A stretch of DNA of 64,000 bases from Alphaproteobacteria bacterium (GTDB taxonomy: Bacteria > Pseudomonadota > Alphaproteobacteria > CALKHQ01), in assembly GCA_041396705.1 (NCBI GenBank), contig JAWKYB010000016.1, positions 61,346 to 125,345 on the forward strand, given 5' to 3'. The notes below the pieces were generated by a model that had not been told where the DNA came from, did not search any database, and saw only the letters and a list, made by a program, of their open reading frames with translations. This document shows, piece by piece, positions 1 through 7,530 of the stretch. Both the position numbers and the translations under genes were made by a program. Position 1 is the stretch's first letter; each line of letters starts with the position of its first letter.

Positions 1-286
1 CATCGGAGGCGTCGAGCATCATCTGGTCCAGCACCTCGTCGGGCTGTTCCTCCAGCATCAGCAGGGTCGACAGGCTGTCGGCGGCGTCCTCCTCGCGGCC
101 GAGCACCGGCAGCCGGTAGAGGTCGACGAACGCATGGCCGATCTCGTGATAGAGCGTGCCGATCGTGTTGTTGACGACGAACGCGGCGACCGCCGGGTCG
201 TCGAGCACGGCTTCGTCCTGCGCCAGCACGGCATGGGTCGGCAGCGCCAGCGCCGCGACCCACAGAAACGGACCGAGGCGGCCCAT
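1..286 (-). CDS. DUF4344-type putative metallopeptidase, N-terminal part (cut by window edge)
   Basis: The minus strand reads from an ATG at 286 off the left edge, giving the first 95 residues. Residues 1-22 form a signal peptide (hydrophobic core WVAALALP, likely cleavage after AVLA). The motif YHEIGHAFVDLYRLPVLG follows at about residues 49-66 and contains HEIGH, a zincin-type HExxH motif. Together with the acidic stretch after it (EEDAADSL) this matches the DUF4344 putative metallopeptidase family, exported to the periplasm. The substrate is unknown. The gene runs away from htpG, so the 309-base gap between them holds divergent promoters. The C-terminal part is not visible. Confidence 0.75.
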   Translation of the reverse strand, partial: MGRLGPFLWVAALALPTHAVLAQDEAVLDDPAVAAFVVNNTIGTLYHEIGHAFVDLYRLPVLGREEDAADSLSTLLMLEEQPDEVLDQMMLDASD

Positions 287-514
287 CGTCGGAACTCCCG
301 ATGTGCGCGGCCCGGCCCGCTGGCGGCGTTGAGGCGCACGCGACGCGAACGGCCGGCCACGGGTTGCAGAGGCAGGGACTGGCCGCGCCCCAACTCGGGC
401 GCAACGTCGGCATGGATAGCGCGCTGCGGCGTGCCATGTCCATCTGCGTCGCAGGCACATGCCCGGCGGTCGGCAAAGCGGCGGCAGCGACGCGTACGAT
501 GCACCGACGGCCCC

Positions 515-543
515 CTTGCCACCCGCTTCACAGCCCCTCATAT
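515..543 (+). promoter_or_regulatory. Candidate heat-shock (RpoH, sigma-32) promoter of htpG
   Basis: CTTG at 515-518 and CCTCATAT at 536-543 are separated by 17 bases, close to the RpoH consensus CTTGAAA-N13-17-CCCCATNT (one mismatch in the -10 block). The element lies about 50 bases upstream of the htpG ATG, where a start site would be expected. I see nothing else coding in the gap 287-595. The match is by eye only. Confidence 0.45.
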
Positions 544-595
544 ACCCGGCGAAACCCTGTTCACGCGCCCAGAAGACCAAGAGGAGCCGACCCCC

Positions 596-2488
596 ATGGC
601 GGAAACCCACGCATTCCAGGCCGAGGTCTCGCGGCTGCTGGAGATCGTCGCCCACTCGCTCTACTCCGACAAGCGCATCTTCCTGCGCGAGCTGATCGCC
701 AACGCGTCGGACGCCTGCGACAAGCTTCGGTTCGAGGCGCTGACACGGCCGGAGCTGGCGGCCGACGGCGACTACAGGGTCGAGGTCGCGGTCGACAGCA
801 AGGCGCGCACGGTGACGGTGGCCGACAACGGCATCGGCATGGACCATGGCGACCTGGTCGCCAACCTGGGCACCATCGCGCGGTCGGGCACGGCCGAGTT
901 CCTGGCCGGGCTCGGCTCCGACAAGGCCAAGGAATCCGCGCTGATCGGCCAGTTCGGCGTCGGCTTCTATTCGGCGTTCATGGTCGCCGACCGGGTCGAC
1001 GTGGTCAGCCGCCGCGCCGGCGAGGCGCAGGCCTGGCACTGGTCATCGGACGGCAAGGGCGACTTCTCGGTCGAGCCGGCGGTGGAATCGCCGCTGCTGC
1101 CGGTGCCGGCGCGCGGCACCCGGGTGATCGTCCACCTGAAGGCGGGCGAGGACGAGTTCCTCGACCAGTACAAGGTGACCGAGACGGTGCGCCAATATGG
1201 CGACCATATCGCCATCCCGGTCACGGTCAGCGTCGACGGCGGCGAGCCGACCAGCGTCAACCGGGCGTCGGCGCTGTGGACCCGACCGAAGGCCGAGATC
1301 ACCGAGGAGCAGTATACCGAGTTCTACCGCCATGTCGGCCAGCAGTTCGACGAGCCGTGGCTGACCCTGCACACCAAGGCCGAGGGCGTGATCGAATGGA
1401 CCGCGCTGGCCTTCATCCCCGCCAACCGGCCGTTCGACCTGTTCCGGCCCGAGCGCAAGCATCACCTGAAGCTCTACGTCAAGCGCGTGTTCATCACCGA
1501 CGACTGCGAGGGCCTGGCGCCGGCGTGGCTGCGCTTCCTGCGCGGCGTGGTCGACAGCCCGGACGTGCCGCTGAACGTGTCGCGCGAGATGCTGCAGCAC
1601 AATCCGGTGCTGGCGAAGATCCGCTCCGGCCTGGTCAAGCGGGTGCTGGCCGAGCTGACCAGGAAGGCGGAGGCCGACCCCGCCGCCTATCGCCGCTTCT
1701 GGGAGAATTTCGGCCCGGTGCTGAAGGAGGGCATCTACGAGGACGCCGGCCAGCGCGACGAGATCCTGAAGCTCACCCGCTTCGCCACGACCCGGACCGA
1801 GGCCGACAAGGCAGGGCCGGTCTCGCTGGACGAGTATGTCGCGCGGATGGTGCCGGAGCAGAAGGCGATCTATTACGCCACCGGCGAGAGCGCGGAGGCG
1901 CTGGCGCGCAGCCCTTCGCTGGAGGGATTCCGCGCCCGCGGCATCGAGGTGCTGCTGCTGACCGACCCGGTCGACGAGTTCTGGACCCAGTCGGTCGACA
2001 AGTACGGCGACAAGCCGCTGGCCGCCGCCGCCCGCTCCGGCGCCGACCTCGACGCGATCGCGCCGACCGCGCAAAAGGAGAAGAAGGCGGAGACGGACCG
2101 GCCGGCGGAAATCGACCGGCTGATCGCCGCATTCAAGGCCGCGCTCGGCGACGCGGTCGCCGACGTGCGCCGGTCGAACCGGTTGACCGACAGCCCGGTC
2201 TGCCTGGTGCCGGACGAGAACGCGATGAACATGCACCTGGAGCGGCTGCTGAAGCAGCACGGCCAGCTCGATTCCCTGTCGAAGCGCGTGCTGGAGCTGA
2301 ACCCGGACCACGCCATCGTCGGCCGGCTCAATGCGATGGCGTCGGACGATACGAAGGCGCAGGACGTCGCCCAGGCGGCGCACCTGCTGCTCGACCAGGC
2401 CCGCATCCTAGAGGGCGAGACCGTGCCCGACCCGGTCGCGTTCGCCGAGCGGCTCAACCGCTTCGTGACGCGTGGCCTCGGGGCATAG
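596..2488 (+). CDS. htpG: Molecular chaperone HtpG (Hsp90 family)
   Basis: This 630-residue cytoplasmic Hsp90 is an ATP-driven dimeric chaperone. The N-terminal GHKL ATPase domain is complete: ELIANASDACDKLRF near residue 40 (the Mg/ATP Asn), DNGIGM near 82 and GQFGVGFYSAFMVAD near 120. The middle domain has the conserved block LPLNVSREMLQ, and a C-terminal dimerisation region follows. Length is normal for bacterial HtpG. The ATG at 596 is chosen because AAGAGGAG lies just upstream and the protein starts with the family-typical region ETHAFQAEVSRLL. An RpoH-like promoter precedes it. It ends 21 bases before the convergent NTF2-like gene. Confidence 0.97.
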   Translation: MAETHAFQAEVSRLLEIVAHSLYSDKRIFLRELIANASDACDKLRFEALTRPELAADGDYRVEVAVDSKARTVTVADNGIGMDHGDLVANLGTIARSGTAEFLAGLGSDKAKESALIGQFGVGFYSAFMVADRVDVVSRRAGEAQAWHWSSDGKGDFSVEPAVESPLLPVPARGTRVIVHLKAGEDEFLDQYKVTETVRQYGDHIAIPVTVSVDGGEPTSVNRASALWTRPKAEITEEQYTEFYRHVGQQFDEPWLTLHTKAEGVIEWTALAFIPANRPFDLFRPERKHHLKLYVKRVFITDDCEGLAPAWLRFLRGVVDSPDVPLNVSREMLQHNPVLAKIRSGLVKRVLAELTRKAEADPAAYRRFWENFGPVLKEGIYEDAGQRDEILKLTRFATTRTEADKAGPVSLDEYVARMVPEQKAIYYATGESAEALARSPSLEGFRARGIEVLLLTDPVDEFWTQSVDKYGDKPLAAAARSGADLDAIAPTAQKEKKAETDRPAEIDRLIAAFKAALGDAVADVRRSNRLTDSPVCLVPDENAMNMHLERLLKQHGQLDSLSKRVLELNPDHAIVGRLNAMASDDTKAQDVAQAAHLLLDQARILEGETVPDPVAFAERLNRFVTRGLGA

Positions 2489-2509
2489 GCCCCCTTCCCC
2501 GACGCCGGC

Positions 2510-2926
2510 CTAGCGGCTGGCGGACACGATCGTCGCGGTATCGAAGAACTCGCTGACCGCGACGGCCTTGCCGTCCTTCATCCGCCAGACATCGCATTTG
2601 CGCGTTTCGGAGACCTTGCCGGTCTTGCGCGAGCGGAAGGCGCAGTGGCCCAGAGCCACGACCCGGTCGCCCTGGGCAATGAATTCGTCGACGGTGAAAT
2701 GCATCATTTCCCAGTCGGTGAACAGCCGCTGGAAATAGGCTCGGACCTGGTCCTTGCTGTGGCACTCGGCCGCGAAGGGAATGTCCGGGTTGGCGTCGCC
2801 GAGCGAACACCAGTGGATGTCGTCGGCCAGGATCGACAGCGCATCCTCCATGCTGCCGCCCTTGGTGCCGCCCCACAGGTCGTACTGCTCCTTGACGATG
2901 GCGACGTTGCGCTGCTCCTCGGTCAT
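2510..2926 (-). CDS. NTF2-like / SnoaL-type small protein
   Basis: This 138-residue protein has the pattern of the nuclear transport factor 2-like (SnoaL, ketosteroid-isomerase-like) fold: an N-terminal helix (VAIVKEQYDLWGGTKGGSME), a sheet with ADDIHWCSLGD, then FTVDEFIAQGDRVVALGHC and a C-terminal strand pair with KAVAVSEFFDTATIV. The fold serves as a small hydrolase, isomerase or binding domain; the ligand cannot be read from sequence. The ATG at 2926 is preceded by GGAGGGG, which settles the start against longer in-frame extensions. It stands alone, convergent with htpG, and is probably transcribed separately from the isochorismatase-like gene behind it. Confidence 0.8.
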   Translation of the reverse strand: MTEEQRNVAIVKEQYDLWGGTKGGSMEDALSILADDIHWCSLGDANPDIPFAAECHSKDQVRAYFQRLFTDWEMMHFTVDEFIAQGDRVVALGHCAFRSRKTGKVSETRKCDVWRMKDGKAVAVSEFFDTATIVSASR

Positions 2927-3012
2927 GACGCTCCCCTCCACACGGTGCCGCGCGACGATAGCACCGGTTGCATCGCTCTGCGCAATGGCGATCGGGGATT
3001 GCGGTGCCGTTG

Positions 3013-3594
3013 CTAGATCGGCCGCCGGCCGTGGCGGTACTTGATCCAGCCGAGCATCTCGCGGAACCGGGGGTCGTCGGCATCGGCCAGCCATTCGGTC
3101 GCCAGCATCTCCACCGTCACCGGCGTCACGCCGGCGGCCTGCATGCGCGCGAGCGCTACCGCCCTGTCCTCGGGATGGCGGGCACCGATCGCATCGACCG
3201 CGACCGCGACCCGGTGACCGGCGGCACGCAGCGCCAGCGCGGTCTGGCCGACGCAGACATGCGCCTCAGCCCCCGCGACGACGGTGGTCCGCTGCGCCCA
3301 GGCCTGCATCACCGCCGCAAAGCCGGGCGCGCGGGTGGCGGCGAAGTGGTGCTTGTCCACGAATACGGCGTGGCCGAGCTCCGCCAGCAGCGTGTCGGCC
3401 GTGCGGCCGATGCGATCGGCACAATGCTCGGTCACCGCGGTCGGCACGCCGACCAGGCGGGCGACGCGGACCAGCAGCCCGACCGAATCCAGCAGCGCTG
3501 CCGCGTCGGGCAGCGCCGGCAGCAGGCGCGCCTGCATGTCGATGACGAGAAGCCCGCTGGTTTCCGGCGTCAGCAAGGTGGCGGCGTCGCTCAT
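3013..3594 (-). CDS. Isochorismatase-family cysteine hydrolase
   Basis: This 193-residue protein is of the isochorismatase / nicotinamidase / YcaC superfamily. The catalytic triad is recognisable: Asp in LLVIDMQARLLP (about residue 19), Lys in VFVDKHHFAATR, and the nucleophilic Cys in GAEAHVCVGQTALAL. The ending (ADPRFREMLGWIKY-like) is typical of the YcaC-like branch. The substrate is not deducible; members cleave C-N or vinyl-ether bonds. No strong Shine-Dalgarno is visible before the ATG at 3594, but the protein begins at the normal place for the family. It is transcribed divergently from the AI-2E family transporter. Confidence 0.85.
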   Translation of the reverse strand: MSDAATLLTPETSGLLVIDMQARLLPALPDAAALLDSVGLLVRVARLVGVPTAVTEHCADRIGRTADTLLAELGHAVFVDKHHFAATRAPGFAAVMQAWAQRTTVVAGAEAHVCVGQTALALRAAGHRVAVAVDAIGARHPEDRAVALARMQAAGVTPVTVEMLATEWLADADDPRFREMLGWIKYRHGRRPI

Positions 3595-3697
3595 GCCGGC
3601 GGAGGTAAGCCATCGGCGGCCGCCGCGCAACCGCGTCCTTGCCGGTGCGCGCCGACCGTGGACATTATGCCCGATCCGGCCACCCTGCGGAGCCAAG

Positions 3698-4843
3698 ATG
3701 CCGCCCGCCTTCCTGTCCGAACGCCCGATCTTCGTCGTCGCCGCATGGCTGGTGGTGATCGCGCTGGTGGTGGCGCTGCTGGTGATCGGGCGTGCGCTGC
3801 TGATCCCGCTCGCGGTGGCGCTGATCGTCTGGTACCTGATCAACGGCGTCGCCCGCACCGTCGCCAAGATCAGCATCGGCCGGTTCCGGCCGCCGTTCCC
3901 GCTGTGCATCGCGATCACGGTCGCGATCATCATCGCGTTCTTCGTGCTGATCGGCGACCTGGTCAGCAACAACGTCGCGCTGGTCTCCGAATCGGCGCCG
4001 ACCTACGAGCAGAACATCCAGCGGCTGCTGACCGGCTTTGCCGGCTGGTTCGGCATGGAGCGGGTGCCGACCATCGATTCCCTGGTCACGCGCATGAACC
4101 TGGGCGAGTTCATCCCGGCGCTGGCCGGCTCGGTCAGCGGCTTCGTCGCCGATGCCGGACTGGTGCTGGCCTATGTGCTGTTCCTGCTGTTCGAGCAGAC
4201 CGTGTTCGACGCCAAGCTGCGCCGCTTCATCCGCAACCCGGACCGCGAGCAGAGCGTGCGGGCGGTGCTGGCGCGGATTTCGAAGGAGATCGAGACCTAC
4301 ATCTGGATCAAGACCGTGACCAGCGCCCTGACCGGCGTGATCAGCTATGCGGTGCTGATCCTGGTCGGTGTCGACTATGCCGCCTTCTGGGGCTTCCTGA
4401 TCTTCCTGCTGGCCTATATCCCGACCATCGGCTCGCTGCTCGGCATCATGTTCCCGGCGGTCCTGACCCTGCTGCAGTTCGGCGACTGGGAACCCTTCCT
4501 GCTGACCCTGATCCCGCTGGCGTTCACCCAGATCGTCATCGGCAACGTGGTCGAGCCGCGGATGATGGGCCGCTCGCTGAACCTCAGCCCGATGGTCGTG
4601 ATGGTCTCGCTGATTCTGTGGAGCTCGCTGTGGGGCGTGCCGGGCGCCTTCCTGTGCGTGCCGATCACGGTGATCTTCCTGATCATCTGCACCTATGTGC
4701 CCAGCATGCGCGGCGTCGCGGTGCTGCTGTCCACCGACGGCAGCGTGGAGAACGTGCCCAAGCCGGCGAACAGCCGCCGCCGCGCCCGCCCGCGCACCGG
4801 ACCCGGCGCCCGCCCGGCGACGCCGCCGCCGCCGACCGACTGA
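3698..4843 (+). CDS. AI-2E family (YdgG/PerM-type) membrane transporter
   Basis: This 381-residue inner-membrane protein has seven to eight hydrophobic helices. Helices 1-2 lie at about residues 10-45, a third at 68-88, a long periplasmic segment follows, and the conserved C-terminal block contains FLIFLLAYIPTIGSLLG, QIVIGNVVEPRMMGRSLNLSP and WGVPGAFLCVPITV. The NVVEPRxMG and IPxxGS motifs identify the AI-2E family transporter family (Pfam AI-2E_transport). Despite the family name, most members have no proven autoinducer substrate. The C-terminus is a basic Pro/Arg/Ala-rich cytoplasmic tail of about 40 residues. The ATG at 3698 places helix 1 directly at the N-terminus. Confidence 0.9.
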   Translation: MPPAFLSERPIFVVAAWLVVIALVVALLVIGRALLIPLAVALIVWYLINGVARTVAKISIGRFRPPFPLCIAITVAIIIAFFVLIGDLVSNNVALVSESAPTYEQNIQRLLTGFAGWFGMERVPTIDSLVTRMNLGEFIPALAGSVSGFVADAGLVLAYVLFLLFEQTVFDAKLRRFIRNPDREQSVRAVLARISKEIETYIWIKTVTSALTGVISYAVLILVGVDYAAFWGFLIFLLAYIPTIGSLLGIMFPAVLTLLQFGDWEPFLLTLIPLAFTQIVIGNVVEPRMMGRSLNLSPMVVMVSLILWSSLWGVPGAFLCVPITVIFLIICTYVPSMRGVAVLLSTDGSVENVPKPANSRRRARPRTGPGARPATPPPPTD

Positions 4844-4865
4844 GCGGTCCCGCAAACCAGACCGA

Positions 4866-4913
4866 CGGCGCCAGGCGCCGAAGCACACTATTCACAATGT
4901 TGTTTGTTTTTTA
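4866..4913 (+). terminator. Weak candidate terminator after the AI-2E family gene
   Basis: A short G+C hairpin (CGGCGC / GCGCCG, loop CAG, 4866-4880) is followed, after about 20 bases, by the T-rich run TTGTTTGTTTTTTAAT. The spacing between stem and T-run is too long for a textbook intrinsic terminator. From 4914 to about 5230 I see no plausible coding frame and no further clear signal. Confidence 0.35.
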
Positions 4914-5231
4914 ATGATCGGCCGCGCACATTGGCGACAATGACAGGCGGGCGAAGACAAAATCCGGACGACCCGAAGACCGGAGCGGCGCCCGAGCCGG
5001 ACTAGACAAGGACTCCCACCGCTTGGCCGCACGCATACCATTGCATTCAACGGCCGAATCCGTCGCCGCCACTGACGAATTCATGACCGCACCGGGGAAC
5101 CCGGCGCGGCAGCGGGATGTTTCCCAATGCCGGCGTGCTCCCATGCTTGCGGCCTGCGAGCCGGCGGGCGACTGACGCCTGCACTGCCTCGGCCGGCGCA
5201 CCTGCCTCTAGCACCTTGGCCGGCGCCGGCC

Positions 5232-5272
5232 GTGCCCCGCCCGGCCGCCAGGCACACGGCCGGGCGGGGCAC
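5232..5272 (-). terminator. Strong inverted repeat downstream of leuB
   Basis: A perfect 16-bp inverted repeat (5232-5247 with 5257-5272, nine-base loop) begins 26 bases beyond the leuB stop codon on the minus strand. It forms a very stable G+C stem but is not followed by a T-run. It is the likely 3' end, or a transcript-stabilising stem, of the long minus-strand cluster ending in leuB. Confidence 0.55.
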
Positions 5273-5298
5273 AACGGGGCCTCGTCACGGGTTTGGCG

Positions 5299-6411
5299 TC
5301 AGCGCGCCAGATTGTCGAGTTCGTGCAGGATGGTGTCGCCCATCACCTTGGTCGACACCCGTGCCTTGCCGGGCTGCATGATGTCGGCGGTGCGCACGCC
5401 GGTGTCGAGCACGTTGCGGATCGCCTGCTCCAGGATGCCGGCGTCCTCGTCCATGTCGAAGCTGTAGCGCAGCGCCATCGCATAGCTCAGCAACATCGCG
5501 ATCGGGTTGGCGGCGCCCTGCCCGGCGATGTCCGGCGCGGAGCCGTGCACGGGCTCGTACAGGGCCCGCCGGCGCCCGCTTTCGTCCGGCGCGCCGAGCG
5601 AGGCCGACGGCAGCATGCCCAGCGAGCCGGTCAGCATCGCCGCGCAGTCCGACAGGATGTCGCCGAACAGGTTGTCGGTCACGATGACGTCGAACTGCTT
5701 GGGCTGGCGCACCAGCTGCATCGCGCAGTTGTCGGCATACATGTGGCTCAGGGCCACGTCCGGATATTCGGCGTCGTGCAGGGCCTGCACCGTCTGCCGC
5801 CACAGCAGCCCGCTCTCCATCACATTGGCCTTCTCGACCGAGGTGACGCGGTTGTCGCGCTTGCGGGCCAGCTCGAACCCGACCCGGGCGATGCGCTCGA
5901 TCTCCGGCGTCGTGTAGACCTGGGTGTTGATGCCGCGCTTGGTGCCGTCGGGCAGTTCCTCGATGCCGCGCGGCTCGCCGAAATAGACGCCGCCGGTCAG
6001 CTCGCGCAGGATCAGGATGTCCAGCCCGCGAACCAGTTCCGGCTTCAGGCTCGATGCTTCGGCCAGCGCATCGAAGACCAGCGCCGGGCGAAGGTTGGCG
6101 AACAGCCCCATTTCCTTGCGCAGGCGCAGCAGGCCGCGCTCCGGCTGGATCTCGAACGGGATCTTTTCCCACTTCGGGCCGCCGACCGCGCCGAACAGCA
6201 CGGCATCGACACCCATGGCGTCGGCCATGGTTTCGTCGGTCAGCGGGGTGCCGTGCGCATCGATCGAGGCACCGCCGACCAGGCCGGTCTGGAGATCGAA
6301 CGAGACCGAGCGGTTCTTCGCCATCCAGTCGATCACCCGGGTGGTCTCGCGCACGATCTCCGGGCCGATCCCGTCGCCGGGCAGGACCAGCAGCTTCTTG
6401 TTTGCGGTCAT
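5299..6411 (-). CDS. leuB: 3-isopropylmalate dehydrogenase LeuB
   Basis: LeuB catalyses the NAD-dependent oxidative decarboxylation of 3-isopropylmalate to 2-oxoisocaproate, the third step of leucine synthesis. The 370-residue length is standard. Diagnostic blocks are LLVLPGDGIGPEI at the N-terminus, the substrate-binding RELTGGVYFGEPRG, the Mg-binding VTDNLFGDILSDCAAM and the NAD-binding EPVHGSAPDIAGQGAANP. It is cytoplasmic and homodimeric in the family. It is the last gene of the minus-strand leuC-orf-orf-leuD-leuB series, 55 bases downstream of leuD, with a strong hairpin after it. Confidence 0.97.
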   Translation of the reverse strand: MTANKKLLVLPGDGIGPEIVRETTRVIDWMAKNRSVSFDLQTGLVGGASIDAHGTPLTDETMADAMGVDAVLFGAVGGPKWEKIPFEIQPERGLLRLRKEMGLFANLRPALVFDALAEASSLKPELVRGLDILILRELTGGVYFGEPRGIEELPDGTKRGINTQVYTTPEIERIARVGFELARKRDNRVTSVEKANVMESGLLWRQTVQALHDAEYPDVALSHMYADNCAMQLVRQPKQFDVIVTDNLFGDILSDCAAMLTGSLGMLPSASLGAPDESGRRRALYEPVHGSAPDIAGQGAANPIAMLLSYAMALRYSFDMDEDAGILEQAIRNVLDTGVRTADIMQPGKARVSTKVMGDTILHELDNLAR

Positions 6412-6466
6412 CTTGTCTTCCGAATTGGGTCGTGGAACGGCGGGACGGCCGGGGAGCGGAGGTCGG

Positions 6467-7087
6467 TCAGGATGCGGCCGCGTGCAGCCACGGGTGCTGG
6501 CCGCGGTCGCGGGATTCGAACGCCGCGATCGCCGCGCCCTTCTCCAGCGTCAGGCCGATGTCGTCCAGGCCTTCGAGCAGGCAGCGCTTGCGGAACGGGT
6601 CCATCTCGAACGGAATCAGCGGGCCGTTCGGACGCCGGATGGTCTGGGCGACCAGGTCGACGGTCAGCTCCGGGTTGCCGGTATCGCGCGCGTCTTCCAT
6701 CAGCAGGGCGACCTGATCGGCCGGCAGCTTGATCGGCAGGACCCCGTTCTTGAAGCAGTTGTTGTAGAAGATGTCGGCGAAACTCGGCGCGATCACGCAG
6801 CGGATGCCGAAGTCGAGCAGTGCCCAAGGCGCATGCTCGCGCGAGGAGCCGCAGCCGAAATTCTCGCCGGCAACCAGGATCTGCGCCTTGTCGTAGGGCG
6901 GCTTGTCGAGCACGAAACGGCCGGTCGGTTTGCCGTCGGCGTCCGTGCGCAGCTCGTAGAACAGCCCCTTGCCCAGGCCGGTGCGCTGGATCGTGGTCAG
7001 GAACTGCTTGGGGATGATCATGTCGGTGTCGACATTGGCCATCGCCAGGGGCGCAGCGACCCCGGTCAGCCTGGTGAAAGGTTGCAT
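6467..7087 (-). CDS. leuD: 3-isopropylmalate dehydratase small subunit LeuD
   Basis: The small subunit of isopropylmalate isomerase works with LeuC to convert 2-isopropylmalate to 3-isopropylmalate. The 206-residue protein carries the swivel-domain signatures NVDTDMIIPKQFL near the N-terminus and GENFGCGSSREHAPWAL near residue 75, followed by FADIFYNNCFKNGVLPI. Length and order are typical of the proteobacterial LeuD. It is separated from leuC by two small ORFs, an arrangement in which a short unassigned gene interrupts the two subunit genes. Confidence 0.96.
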   Translation of the reverse strand: MQPFTRLTGVAAPLAMANVDTDMIIPKQFLTTIQRTGLGKGLFYELRTDADGKPTGRFVLDKPPYDKAQILVAGENFGCGSSREHAPWALLDFGIRCVIAPSFADIFYNNCFKNGVLPIKLPADQVALLMEDARDTGNPELTVDLVAQTIRRPNGPLIPFEMDPFRKRCLLEGLDDIGLTLEKGAAIAAFESRDRGQHPWLHAAAS

Positions 7088-7101
7088 CGGCGGCCTTCCG
7101 T

Positions 7102-7305
7102 TCAGCGTTTCTTGCGGGCAGCGATCAACCGGGCGAGCTCGCGGATGACGTCGTCGTCGCCCAGCCGGTCCAGGTGCAGCGGCTTCGCGGCCGGGTCTAT
7201 GCGGCGCAGGCGGCCGGTGCCGTCGCGCAAGGCGAGGAGGCGCCCTGCGGCATCGGCCGGACCGGGCCGGCGGAGCGGCATCGGCTGGACCATCCGCACC
7301 GGCAT
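7102..7305 (-). CDS. Small hypothetical protein B in the leu cluster (67 aa)
   Basis: This ORF lies between protein A and leuD and ends 14 bases before leuD. The predicted product is basic and amphipathic. The second half (LHLDRLGDDDVIRELARLIAARKKR-like, quoted in part) looks like a genuine helix-rich protein rather than a shadow frame. No strong ribosome-binding site precedes the ATG at 7305, so translation may be coupled to protein A, whose stop lies eight bases upstream. I recognise no family. Tight packing inside a biosynthetic operon supports a real gene; composition bias in such GC-rich DNA argues for caution. Confidence 0.45.
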   Translation of the reverse strand: MPVRMVQPMPLRRPGPADAAGRLLALRDGTGRLRRIDPAAKPLHLDRLGDDDVIRELARLIAARKKR

Positions 7306-7313
7306 TGCCGGGC

Positions 7314-7517
7314 TCAGCCGTCGGCCAGGCGCTTGACCAGCGCGCGCACCAGCAGGTTGTCGCCCATCGGCCCCCAGTCGCCGTCGCAGTCGAGCGGTCC
7401 GTCGGAGGGCGCCACCAGCCGCAGGCAGCCGCGCGCATCGCGCACCGCCCAGGGCCGTGCGCCCAAGTCGTCCGCCGGCTCCTCGATCGCCAGCCGGGTC
7501 GCGGTCATCTTGCTCAT
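7314..7517 (-). CDS. Small hypothetical protein A in the leu cluster (67 aa)
   Basis: The ATG at 7517, preceded by GGGGGGAAG, lies 13 bases beyond the leuC stop. The product is acidic, contains WAVRDARGCLRLVAPSDGPL and ends LLVRALVKRLADG. It has no signal peptide or membrane segment, and I recognise no family. Codon-level composition looks coding, with few rare residues and an ordered hydrophobic pattern. It is followed after eight bases by an equally long ORF (protein B). Function is unknown; co-transcription with leuC and leuD is the only clue. Confidence 0.5.
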   Translation of the reverse strand: MSKMTATRLAIEEPADDLGARPWAVRDARGCLRLVAPSDGPLDCDGDWGPMGDNLLVRALVKRLADG

Positions 7518-7530
7518 CGCTTCCCCCCAC

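Noticed and set aside
1043..2383. Long minus-strand open frame antiparallel to htpG
   Set aside because: It is the mirror of a highly GC-rich real gene; the translation is His/Arg/Gly/Gln-rich low-complexity with no domain, while the plus frame encodes complete HtpG. The same applies to many antisense frames across the window, e.g. 17287-19374 and 20365-22566.
5232..5272. Possible protein-binding operator or attachment site
   Set aside because: A 16-bp G+C stem 26 bases past a stop codon at the end of a long gene cluster is better explained as a transcript end.
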